Shown: in pieces, positions 25,529 through 33,553 of the stretch
Numbering within the stretch: the stretch's first letter is position 1
Layout of the letters: the number at the start of each line of letters is the position of its first letter
Assembly: GCA_002310235.1 (NCBI GenBank)
Contig: DBYO01000032.1
Span: forward strand, 1-64,000
Length of the DNA: 64,000 nucleotides
Source: Bacteroidales bacterium UBA1184
GTDB taxonomy: Bacteria > Bacteroidota > Bacteroidia > Bacteroidales > ML635J-15
Direction of reading: 5' to 3'
The notes under the pieces: generated by a model
The model's database searches: none
What the model was told of the DNA's origin: nothing
What the model saw: the letters and a program-made list of their open reading frames with translations, nothing else
Translations under genes and position numbers: made by a program

Positions 25529-26350
25529 TTATTTCTTCTTTTTCTTCTCTTTCTTTTCCTTGTCTTCAAAATATTTGTCCTTGTATTTTTCGTAGCGGTC
25601 TTCCCATTGTTCAATGCTTTCGTCGTCGAACTTTATGGAACCGATAAGTCCCATTAGGCTACGTATATGCGCGGCACGGGCGGAGGCTTTTTTAGGACTT
25701 CGTTTGGGGTCGCGAGGGTTGGGGTAGGCGGCAACAATTTGCGAGGCTTCGGCTTTGGTAAGATTTTTTGCGCTCTTGTGGAAATATTCCTGCGCAGCCG
25801 CTTCTGCACCATAAATACCAGGCCCCATCTCTATGACGTTGAGATATACTTCCATGATGCGCTCTTTCGACCAGAAAAGTTCAATAAGGAAGGTTTGATA
25901 TACTTCCAGTCCTTTGCGAATCCATGAACGACCTTGCCACAAAAATACATTCTTGGCTGTCTGTTGCGAAATGCCGCTGCCGCCACGGTTGCTTTTGCCC
26001 GACTTGTGCTCTTCGATGGCTATGTCAATGGCTACTCGGTCGAAGCCATTGTGTCCCAGAAACATATTGTCTTCGCTGGCAACCGATGCATCGACAAGGT
26101 ATGGCGAAATTTCGTCAAGCGATTTCCATTCTTTTTTTAGTGATTCTCCTTCAAATAATGAACGGGAAATCATAGTAAGCGTAATGGGCGGATTTACCCA
26201 GCGGTATAGTATGGTTGTGAGTAGGTTAAGTCCGAATATGCAAAGAATTGTAATGAAGATTGCCTTCATAATCTTTCGGAATATGGACTTGCCACTTTTT
26301 TTCTTTGCTGGTTTGGTAGTGGATTCTTTTTTTGCTTTGTTTTTTCTCAT
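25529..26350 (-). CDS. mtgA: Monofunctional peptidoglycan glycosyltransferase
   Basis: 273 residues from the ATG at 26350; an upstream in-frame start (26392) would add residues that lie before a natural basic N-terminus. A basic cytoplasmic tail (MRKNKAKKESTTK) is followed by one membrane helix (AIFITILCIFGLNLLTTILY) and a GT51 domain: ASEDNMFLGHNGFD (catalytic Glu), RGGSGISQQTAKNVFLW, KGLEVYQTFLIELFWSKERI and EMGPGIYGAEAAAQ. It polymerises lipid II glycan chains. The C-terminus is unusual: a 20-residue Lys/Glu-rich tail ending in a run of lysines. It follows the membrane gene at 26365 by 14 bases. Confidence 0.94.
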   Translation of the reverse strand: MRKNKAKKESTTKPAKKKSGKSIFRKIMKAIFITILCIFGLNLLTTILYRWVNPPITLTMISRSLFEGESLKKEWKSLDEISPYLVDASVASEDNMFLGHNGFDRVAIDIAIEEHKSGKSNRGGSGISQQTAKNVFLWQGRSWIRKGLEVYQTFLIELFWSKERIMEVYLNVIEMGPGIYGAEAAAQEYFHKSAKNLTKAEASQIVAAYPNPRDPKRSPKKASARAAHIRSLMGLIGSIKFDDESIEQWEDRYEKYKDKYFEDKEKKEKKKKK

Positions 26351-26364
26351 ATTATTTATGAATG

Positions 26365-26847
26365 TTATTGTGCGTTGCTGTCTATTTCGCAACTATCTTT
26401 TCTTGTTGTGCAAATATGTGAAAATGCGAACATTATGGCGAAACTAACAAGCAGATAGTGTCGCAGCATAATGCCGTCGATTAGGAATATGCACGATGGA
26501 ATTATGGCAAGAGCCATACTTTTCCCGTTCGTACGTTTGTGGAAGTATAATGCATATACAAACCAATATGCGACAAGCAGTGCTACGTTTGAAATTGCGT
26601 ATATAGTAAAATGTGTTTTGGACGCGAATCCGAATTCGGCAATTCCGATGTTGAAAGCCATTAGGAACATTGAGCCATATCGACCTACTTGTTCTAGAAT
26701 GTACATTGAACGACAACATTTGCACTTTGTTTCCTGTCCTTTGAATTTTATGGCGTACAAAATGTTTGGAATCAACATCAGCACTATGGTGATGAGTCCG
26801 AAAAGGTTTATCCAGTTCCAACCGTCGATTATGCAATATTTTTCCAT
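26365..26847 (-). CDS. Membrane protein of unknown function
   Basis: 160 residues with about five membrane segments (starting WINLFGLITIVLMLIPNILY). A short loop after the first helix has CKCCRS, a possible metal or redox cysteine group. No family recognised. It is 1 base after the YfcC-type carrier gene and 14 before mtgA, so it is probably co-transcribed. Confidence 0.8.
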   Translation of the reverse strand: MEKYCIIDGWNWINLFGLITIVLMLIPNILYAIKFKGQETKCKCCRSMYILEQVGRYGSMFLMAFNIGIAEFGFASKTHFTIYAISNVALLVAYWFVYALYFHKRTNGKSMALAIIPSCIFLIDGIMLRHYLLVSFAIMFAFSHICTTRKDSCEIDSNAQ

Positions 26848-26848
26848 G

Positions 26849-28447
26849 CTAAAATCCGTTGAGTGTCATGTATAGTGTTGGCAGGCAGAGCAGAAAACCT
26901 AGAGCTATAAGGATCAACATGAATTTCCAGATGAACTTGAACCAAAGGTTGAACGGAATCTTTGCCATTCCCAATGCTCCAATCAAAACGCCTGATGTAG
27001 GTGTTATCATATTGGTGAAGCCATCGCCAAACTGGAAGGCGAGTACTGTGGTCTGTCGCGAAATCTCGACAAGGTCGGAGAATGGTGCCATAATCGGCAT
27101 AGTGAGTGCTGCTTTTGCTGATCCGGATGGGATTATTATGTTTAGGAATGTTTGTATCCCGTACATTATCGACAGTGAGGCTTCTTTGCCTGTGTCTTGC
27201 ATTCCATTCGAGAGACTATTCATTATTGTATCGATGATATTGCCATTGGTGAGTATGGCGATGATACCGCCAGCAAGACCAACAACAAAGGCTGCAGAGA
27301 AAATGTCCTTGGCTCCGTCGAGAAACATTTTTACAATGTCGTTTGCCGACTTGTTCATGGCTATTCCTGCTGCTATGCCCATGGCTAGGAAAAGTCCTCC
27401 GATTTCTTCAACGTACCAACCGTAGCCCATAACACCTACTATAAGGTACAAAACCGTGAATAGCAACAGATTTATTATGTAAAAATGTACCGATTTGCGA
27501 AGCATAAAAAACGATGTGAGAACGAAAAGTCCAGAAACTATAGGTATTGCAGCAAACTCAAATTCTGCATTTCCAACTTTTAGTTGGGAAATGGGGTAGA
27601 ATATCGAGAACAAAATAACAGCTATGGATACGATTATATAGCTTGCCCAAGCCGATTTCGGTGTACAATATACAATGTCGTCGGCATGACTGCTGTTGTT
27701 TTTACGCCAGTACTCGTCGATGGAGTAGGTAAGGCTTTTCTGTGGATTTTTCTTTATGTGTGAGGCGTACCAAAGTATAAATGTGAATCCTACTGCATTA
27801 ATCACAAGCCAGCACACAAATCTGTATTCCCAACCGCTGAATAACGGCAAATCCGACATCCCTTGTGCTATGCCTATTGTAAACGGGTTAAATATCGCTC
27901 CAGCAAAACCTAAATGGGCGGCTACATATACAAGACAAAGTCCAGTTATAGAGTCATATCCCATTGATATAGCCAATGGTACGAATATTATAACAAAGGC
28001 TATTGTTTCCTCGCTCATGCCGAAAATAGCCCCAAATGCGCTGAATAATGTCATTATCAGCACCATAATGATGTTATTAACGCCTATTTTCTGAAGGAAC
28101 TTCCGCTTTTCGAGCCGCTTGCTAAACCGAAGAAATGAGTTGATTCCTGCTGCTAGTGCGCGACTTTCGTTCAAAATCCAGAAACTTCCACCAACAAGCA
28201 GTATGAATGCAATAATTCCTGCCTGTTTTTTGAACCCGTCGAATATAGATGTGAAAACTTGCCAAGTTTGTGGACTTGCATCCACTTCGTGGTATGAGTT
28301 TTCGACGATTACAGTGGTCGTGCTGCCATCGGATAGGGCTTTTGTCGCGCGTTCGAATTGTCCTGCGGGAACTATCCATGTGAGTATTGCAGCAATGACT
28401 ATAATTGTGAATACAATGACATATGTATGTGGAACTTTCTTGAACAT
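26849..28447 (-). CDS. YfcC/DcuC-type anaerobic carrier
   Basis: 532 residues from the ATG at 28447 (MFKKVPHTYVIVFTIIVIAA), the usual family start. A longer open frame begins at 28531 but crosses the promoter. About twelve membrane segments are seen, with family motifs TWIVPAGQFER, FGMSEETIAFVIIFVPL, HLGFAGAIFNPFTIGIAQ, QTFLNIIIPSGSAKAALT and TPTSGVLIGALGMAKIPF. Relatives exchange C4-dicarboxylates or basic amino acids such as arginine/ornithine; the substrate cannot be given. First gene of an operon with 26365 and mtgA. Confidence 0.92.
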   Translation of the reverse strand: MFKKVPHTYVIVFTIIVIAAILTWIVPAGQFERATKALSDGSTTTVIVENSYHEVDASPQTWQVFTSIFDGFKKQAGIIAFILLVGGSFWILNESRALAAGINSFLRFSKRLEKRKFLQKIGVNNIIMVLIMTLFSAFGAIFGMSEETIAFVIIFVPLAISMGYDSITGLCLVYVAAHLGFAGAIFNPFTIGIAQGMSDLPLFSGWEYRFVCWLVINAVGFTFILWYASHIKKNPQKSLTYSIDEYWRKNNSSHADDIVYCTPKSAWASYIIVSIAVILFSIFYPISQLKVGNAEFEFAAIPIVSGLFVLTSFFMLRKSVHFYIINLLLFTVLYLIVGVMGYGWYVEEIGGLFLAMGIAAGIAMNKSANDIVKMFLDGAKDIFSAAFVVGLAGGIIAILTNGNIIDTIMNSLSNGMQDTGKEASLSIMYGIQTFLNIIIPSGSAKAALTMPIMAPFSDLVEISRQTTVLAFQFGDGFTNMITPTSGVLIGALGMAKIPFNLWFKFIWKFMLILIALGFLLCLPTLYMTLNGF

Positions 28448-28464
28448 CGTTTGCAAAATTTGTG

Positions 28465-28472
28465 CAAAGATA
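28465..28472 (-). promoter_or_regulatory. -7 box of the YfcC-type carrier gene
   Basis: Minus-strand TATCTTTG fits TAnnTTTG, 17 bases before the ATG at 28447. It marks where transcription restarts after the aryl polyene operon. Confidence 0.6.
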
Positions 28473-28550
28473 AGGAAATCTTTGCGATTCGCGAATGACG
28501 ATTTTGGATTGCGGTTTCGACAATATTGCAAACGTTTTGTTTGATTATAC

Positions 28551-29660
28551 TTACCTTATGCAGTTGGCGTATATGTCGAGAAATATTTCACGCAATAGTT
28601 TTCTGTCCAAGTCTTTGTACTCATCAATCCAATTCATGTACTGTACGAATTGATTTTTTTGTTCGTCGGTATAGTGACATGCGTATTTTGTTTCCCCGCT
28701 GCGTATGTCGTGTGCTATATAGTTATTTGGATTTATTGCATAGTTTGAGTTTATCTGCTTGTCAATATGTTCTGCAATGTTCGAGAAAAAGTTGCCTTTC
28801 AAGCTGTCTATGTGACGTAAGACGTCTTCTGTGAGAGGTTTCCCAATATGGAAGTTTACCTTTCCTTTGGGTTGTTTAATACCAGTAAGTATGCTATTGA
28901 TGTCTTCGCCAGGTGCTTTTTTGTATTCTCCGTTGATTTTTGTGTGGTAGAGTTCCAATGTTTTCAACTTGTCGCAAGGTTCCCATTCGTATGAAACGGT
29001 GATTGGTGTAATGTTCATTTCTGCCAACGAAAGAATTTTGTCGTCTCTGCGACTTGACCAGAACATCTTTATTATGGCAGGGTCGGTAATATCCAGTCCA
29101 TCCTTTGTGCGTCCGTTGCGTTGTGCTATCCACACAGATTCTTGTTTTTCCGTTATGGAATATCGTATATATTCCGATATGAGCGTCAGATTGTTGTAAA
29201 AGTCTTTTCTGTTGCCTCCGCGTTCGATTTTGAACATCTTGTTTACCTTGCCGAAATCGACTATAAACGGATGTTGCATTAGGTTGCTACCGAAAGTTAT
29301 CTGGCAGGTTCTGTGATTTTCCTTTAATAAAAGATATTGCAGCAGCATTGCATCTAAAACTATGTCGCGGTGATTTGAAATATAAAGGTATGGTTTGTCT
29401 TCTCTAATGTTTTCTATTCCTGTCCATACAAATTGGCTTGTCGTCTTTTTAAGAATTATATCTATGCAATCTGATATGATCCCAATTTGGAATTCATAGG
29501 TTGTCTTGATTTTTCGCAGTCTTTCTCGAAAAAACTCGACATCTGTTCCTGGCATCAAATAGTTTACTATTGCTGGAATAATTTCGCTGTCGGCAATACG
29601 TTGCATTGCGGCAGGAATATCTTCAGGAGAATAAGGCCTTATATTATCAAACTTTTCCAT
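28551..29660 (-). CDS. PlsC-like acyltransferase, last gene of the aryl polyene operon
   Basis: 369 residues. The glycerol-phosphate acyltransferase motif I is clear (YISNHRDIVLD, H-x4-D), with FKIERGGNRKDF as block II and ESVWIAQRNGRTKDG as block III. It has extended N- and C-terminal helical parts. Similar long members act on glycerol-3-phosphate or related lipids at the membrane. Its start overlaps the stop of the CoA-ligase-like gene (TAATG), so it belongs to the operon and may attach the finished polyene acyl chain to a lipid head. That role is inferred. Confidence 0.88.
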   Translation of the reverse strand: MEKFDNIRPYSPEDIPAAMQRIADSEIIPAIVNYLMPGTDVEFFRERLRKIKTTYEFQIGIISDCIDIILKKTTSQFVWTGIENIREDKPYLYISNHRDIVLDAMLLQYLLLKENHRTCQITFGSNLMQHPFIVDFGKVNKMFKIERGGNRKDFYNNLTLISEYIRYSITEKQESVWIAQRNGRTKDGLDITDPAIIKMFWSSRRDDKILSLAEMNITPITVSYEWEPCDKLKTLELYHTKINGEYKKAPGEDINSILTGIKQPKGKVNFHIGKPLTEDVLRHIDSLKGNFFSNIAEHIDKQINSNYAINPNNYIAHDIRSGETKYACHYTDEQKNQFVQYMNWIDEYKDLDRKLLREIFLDIYANCIR

Positions 29661-30958
29661 TATTTTTTTCTTAGGTCAATAAATTTTATTGGTTTACGAC
29701 TTTTTGCTGGAAAATTTATTTTTTGGATTTCCTCAACTGGAAGAATTTCAATTTGCGGTGCTACGCGGATGCGTGAGCGGAAACTGTCCTTTAGTTCCTT
29801 TACAACATCGAAATCCTGTTCTTCCTTAAGTCCAATCTTTATTGTTACATCATCGGTGCCGGCTTCGTTTTGCCTTACTTCTATTACATAGTTCTCAACA
29901 TAATCGGTATTGTCAAGTACATCGTTTATTGCTGGCGGATATAGGGTTGTTCCCTTGAGTTTTATCATATTGTTCATGCGACCGACAAGAGGGGTGAGTC
30001 GGTATGAGTTTCGTCCGCATTTGCACTTGTCAACAATTTTTGCTGCAATGTCGCCTGTGCGAAAACGAAGCAATGGCATTGCTTCTACTCCTAATGTTGT
30101 CACCACAATTTCACCAGGTTGTCCGTCGGGTACAGGCAGACCGTCTTCGCCGATAATTTCAACTATGATAAGCTCTGGATGAACATGACCACCCATTCCG
30201 TATTCGCACTCCGAGAAGGTTGCGCCCATCTCTGTGGATGAGTAGGTGGCGAACAACTGGACATCCCATTTCTCCTTTATTTTCTTGCCCAATAGATTGA
30301 GCTCGAAATTCTGGTCGCGCAAACCTTCGCCAATGCCTATAATTCGTCGGATGCTACTGTTCTTGTAGTCGATGTTGTGTTCCTCGGCATATTGTATGAG
30401 TCGAAGTATAAACGATGGCACGCACATTATTGTGTCGGGCTTGATGCGTTTTATCGTGTCCCATTGCAGTTCGGGAATTCCGTTTCCCACGCGGATAATG
30501 CCTACACCAAGTTCACGAAGCCCAAGAAAATATGCAAGTCCTGCCATGAAGCGTTTGTCCAGAGTTGTCATAAGTTGCACGACATTGCCTTGATGTACAT
30601 TGGCACATTCAAAAGATTTCTTCTCGTTGTATGCAAGTCGCTGGAGGTCTTTTTCTGAACAGCCGAATGTCACAGGGTCGCCCAAGGTGCCAGATGTGGT
30701 TATGTAGTCGATGATTTTCGATTTCTCGCAGCACAGAAATTCCTCGTTGAACAGTTGAAGGTCTTTTTTTTCTGTAAAAGGAATTTTCACAAGGTCTTCG
30801 ATGTGCTTTATCTTATTGATGTTGATGCCGTAGCTTTTGAACATTCGCTGGTAATATGGCGAATTTGCCTGCAGGTATGCCAATGCTTTGTGCAGCAATT
30901 CTTCTTGGAATGCTTTTATTTCTTCAACAGATTTGTATTCTATATCGTTGTTGTTCAT
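29660..30958 (-). CDS. Phenylacetate-CoA ligase-like adenylating enzyme
   Basis: 432 residues, the size of phenylacetate-CoA ligases. ANL-type motifs: TTSGTLGDPVTF (P-loop), a YSSTEMGATFSE segment, GEIVVTTLGVEAMPLLRFRTGD and LVGRMNNMIKLKG. A short Cys pair CKCGRN is also typical of the family. It activates aromatic or acyl carboxylates to CoA or ACP thioesters via AMP. Context suggests activation of 4-coumarate made by the lyase at the other end of the operon as polyene starter, though an accessory acid is possible. Confidence 0.9.
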   Translation of the reverse strand: MNNNDIEYKSVEEIKAFQEELLHKALAYLQANSPYYQRMFKSYGININKIKHIEDLVKIPFTEKKDLQLFNEEFLCCEKSKIIDYITTSGTLGDPVTFGCSEKDLQRLAYNEKKSFECANVHQGNVVQLMTTLDKRFMAGLAYFLGLRELGVGIIRVGNGIPELQWDTIKRIKPDTIMCVPSFILRLIQYAEEHNIDYKNSSIRRIIGIGEGLRDQNFELNLLGKKIKEKWDVQLFATYSSTEMGATFSECEYGMGGHVHPELIIVEIIGEDGLPVPDGQPGEIVVTTLGVEAMPLLRFRTGDIAAKIVDKCKCGRNSYRLTPLVGRMNNMIKLKGTTLYPPAINDVLDNTDYVENYVIEVRQNEAGTDDVTIKIGLKEEQDFDVVKELKDSFRSRIRVAPQIEILPVEEIQKINFPAKSRKPIKFIDLRKK

Positions 30959-30970
30959 CGTTAAATGTCA

Positions 30971-31831
30971 TTAATAAATGTTTTCTTTAAGCCATTTCAG
31001 AAACTCTTTTTTCCATTGACGGCATTCTTCGCTGCCTTTATCTTCGTTGGCTCCAAATCCGTGGCCTCCAGTCTTGTATTGTATGTATTTGTGCTTAATA
31101 TTTTTTGCCGTCAGTGCCGAATCGAGCAGCATTGAGTTGTGATATTCTACAGTAGGGTCGTCAACGCAGTTTACAATGAATACGGGTGGACAGTCGGCTG
31201 GTACATGCAGCTCAAGCGAAAGTGAGTCGCGCATGGTTTGGTCGTTTTGTCTGCGTTCGCTTAGCAGAGCACGGCGCGAGCGTTTGTGAACGTATGGCGG
31301 GTTCATTGTGACAACAGGGTAGATTGGTGCAGCAAACGACGGGCGTTGTTCCTTGCTGCTGTAACATATTGTTGACATCGACAAATGTCCGCCAGCCGAA
31401 AATCCCATTATGCCTACCTTATTCGGTTTGATATGATACTCTTTTGCGTGATTGCGAACCCATTTTATTGCTTGCTGTGCATCGTTGAGCATGTCGGGGT
31501 ACTGATTGCCACTGGATTTGCTTCTGTGATTCCAGAAAAATGCTGAAAAACCTGCAACGCGGTATTTAAGTACAAAAGCTGAGATGCCGTTCGATTGCAG
31601 CCATCTTGCAACGCCATTGCCTTCGGTTTCTTCGGCAAGCCAGAAATAACTTCCTCCAGGACAAACAATGACAGCAGTGCCAGTAGTGTTGCTTTCTGAT
31701 ATGTATGGCGTCAATGTCACCTGTTTCCAGTTCTTTGCACCAGTGTCCTGCCATAAAAATATTTTCTCTTGTGCGGCAGTTGTTCCGACAAGAAAAATAA
31801 GTAGGGTATATAACGCTAGTTTCTTCAACAT
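30971..31831 (-). CDS. Exported alpha/beta-hydrolase (esterase-like)
   Basis: 286 residues with a signal peptide (ending GTTAAQ). An oxyanion region CPGGSYF, nucleophile motif GFSAGGH, Asp in CVDDPTV and catalytic His in TGGHGFG describe a BD-FAE/acetyl-xylan-esterase-like fold. It should work in the periplasm. Start and stop overlap neighbours (TAATG with the 31831 gene; 12 bases before the ligase). Inside an aryl polyene operon it could trim or transfer an ester on the exported lipid, which is inferred from position. Confidence 0.88.
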   Translation of the reverse strand: MLKKLALYTLLIFLVGTTAAQEKIFLWQDTGAKNWKQVTLTPYISESNTTGTAVIVCPGGSYFWLAEETEGNGVARWLQSNGISAFVLKYRVAGFSAFFWNHRSKSSGNQYPDMLNDAQQAIKWVRNHAKEYHIKPNKVGIMGFSAGGHLSMSTICYSSKEQRPSFAAPIYPVVTMNPPYVHKRSRRALLSERRQNDQTMRDSLSLELHVPADCPPVFIVNCVDDPTVEYHNSMLLDSALTAKNIKHKYIQYKTGGHGFGANEDKGSEECRQWKKEFLKWLKENIY

Positions 31832-32193
31832 TATCTTCCCAATATTTTCATAACTTCCTCTTTCGATAGCTGGCGGTATTTGTGTTGCATGTCGGCAAAA
31901 AAGTTCACCTGAAAGTATTCTTCATCGTAGAACGATAGTTTTGAGTTTGTGTTTGGCGTGCATTCCAAGTAAACAATATCTTCAAGTTTCAGATTTTTTG
32001 CTTCGCATATCTGGTCAGCCAATTTTTTGCCTGCATATGTTACCGATGTGCCCGGGTTTTCTTGGTACAATTCAGTTACAATTACGTATTTTTTGCCGTC
32101 AACATCCCTAATCTTAAGTCCGCATGACGATTCCATATCCCATTCGCCCTTGAAAGGGAAAATCTCATCGTAATATTCCTTTGAAACTTTCAT
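31831..32193 (-). CDS. Small cytoplasmic protein of unknown function in the aryl polyene operon
   Basis: 120 residues, acidic/basic mixed, no signal peptide or membrane segment. Visible features: a beta-hairpin stretch (GKKYVIVTELYQENPG), LEDIVYLECTPN and a charged helical end (LSKEEVMKILGR). No family recognised. It lies between the radical SAM gene (9 bases upstream) and the esterase gene (overlap), so it is probably translated with both. Confidence 0.78.
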   Translation of the reverse strand: MKVSKEYYDEIFPFKGEWDMESSCGLKIRDVDGKKYVIVTELYQENPGTSVTYAGKKLADQICEAKNLKLEDIVYLECTPNTNSKLSFYDEEYFQVNFFADMQHKYRQLSKEEVMKILGR

Positions 32194-32202
32194 CGTAGTT
32201 AA

Positions 32203-33510
32203 TTAATTTTCAGCTCTTACATTTACATTTCTCTTGCTTCTGTCAACATCGCGGCCAAACGACTTGTTTGCCAGCTTCCTGTTACGCGGACGGTATGTAC
32301 CTTCTTCCATCTCGCGAAGCGCAACATTGCAGAACAGCCTGAACATCTTCGATTCCTGGGTTTCGGTTGCATAGAAACTCTTCCAAGCGTATTCGTAAAC
32401 ATCCTGCAACTGTTCTGGAGTCATAAGCTTAGGCTGGAAAACAACCTGACCTGCATTGTAGTGGTTCCAGTCGAAATCGAATATACGACCTTGCCTCAAC
32501 AAGTCGTCGTAAGCTTTTGTGTGTGGGAAAGGTGTCATTACGGTAAATTCTGCCAAGTCCAAGTCGATTTCACCAAGGAAATCTATCAATCGCTTGCAAT
32601 CGTCAACCGACTGGTTGTCGAGACCGAGCAAAATTGTGCCTTCGACACCGATTCCATAGTCGTGGTATCTCTTTACGCGTTCCTTGATATAATCGGATGT
32701 GTCGTAAACAGCCTGATAAACATACCATGCACCAGCTTTGGCTGCCAGGTCAAGCACTTCTGGGTCGTCTTCGATGGTATGGCTTATCCATTTTTTCTTC
32801 AGCGGTGCGATTGCCTTGAAAAGTTCTATTTCCCACTGCTTGTCCTGAGCCAGTGAGTTGTCAACTATAAACAGTCGGTTGTTGTCGATGCTAGCCATAT
32901 CCTCAACCACCTTGTCAATTGGACGCGGACGGAACTTACGACCACCAAGATACGACACAGCACAAGGATAGCAGCTGAAACGGCATCCTCGGCTTGCGTG
33001 GAAAAGGTCAACCATCTGCACGCCCTTGTGGTTGTATAGTTCGCGCTTGTACAAATCGCGGCGGCAAGGACCTACCGATTCGATTGGCGGCTGGTTGCCC
33101 ATATAGTTGTATATCTTTTTCAGACAGCCGTTTTTCCAGTCGATGATTACCTGTTCGGAGCGGCCTTCCGATTCGCCTAGGAATACGCTGTCGACATGGT
33201 TTACCATTTCCTCGGCATGAAGCATTGTGGATATTCCTCCAGCAATTACTTTTTTGCCTCGCTTGTGGTATTCGTCGGCTATCGCCCACCCACGTTTTAC
33301 CTGTGTTGTTAACATCATCGACAATGCAACAAGGTCGCATTCCTCGTCAAAATCGATTGCTTCCACATTCTCGTCGGTAAACGAAATGTCAACATATTCG
33401 GGGAGGGTGGCAGCAAAGGCTACTGGTCCGTGAGGCGGCAGGTTGAATGTCGTTTGCCCTGGGAGCTTGTTCCACTTCGGGTATATCAATTTCAGTTTTA
33501 CAGTATCCAT
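32203..33510 (-). CDS. B12-binding-type radical SAM protein
   Basis: 435 residues. The N-terminal ~150 residues resemble a cobalamin-binding Rossmann domain (LVALSMMLTTQVKRGW, VIAGGISTMLHAEE, DSVFLGESEG) although no DxHxxG is visible. The radical SAM core has Cys176, Cys180 and Cys183 in SRGCRFSCYPC. The C-terminal part has EGTILLGLDNQSVDDCKRL and FTVMTPFPHTKAY, typical of this group. Such enzymes carry out methylation, rearrangement or ring chemistry. In this operon it may modify the aryl head or polyene; the reaction is not known. Confidence 0.92.
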   Translation of the reverse strand: MDTVKLKLIYPKWNKLPGQTTFNLPPHGPVAFAATLPEYVDISFTDENVEAIDFDEECDLVALSMMLTTQVKRGWAIADEYHKRGKKVIAGGISTMLHAEEMVNHVDSVFLGESEGRSEQVIIDWKNGCLKKIYNYMGNQPPIESVGPCRRDLYKRELYNHKGVQMVDLFHASRGCRFSCYPCAVSYLGGRKFRPRPIDKVVEDMASIDNNRLFIVDNSLAQDKQWEIELFKAIAPLKKKWISHTIEDDPEVLDLAAKAGAWYVYQAVYDTSDYIKERVKRYHDYGIGVEGTILLGLDNQSVDDCKRLIDFLGEIDLDLAEFTVMTPFPHTKAYDDLLRQGRIFDFDWNHYNAGQVVFQPKLMTPEQLQDVYEYAWKSFYATETQESKMFRLFCNVALREMEEGTYRPRNRKLANKSFGRDVDRSKRNVNVRAEN

Positions 33511-33553
33511 TAATATATAGGTAAATTGTTATGTACATTGCAAATGTAAAAGT

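Noticed and set aside
28532..28550. Terminator of the aryl polyene operon
   Set aside because: Only a very short AT-rich fold (CAAAC...GTTTG) is visible after the last gene; too weak to call.
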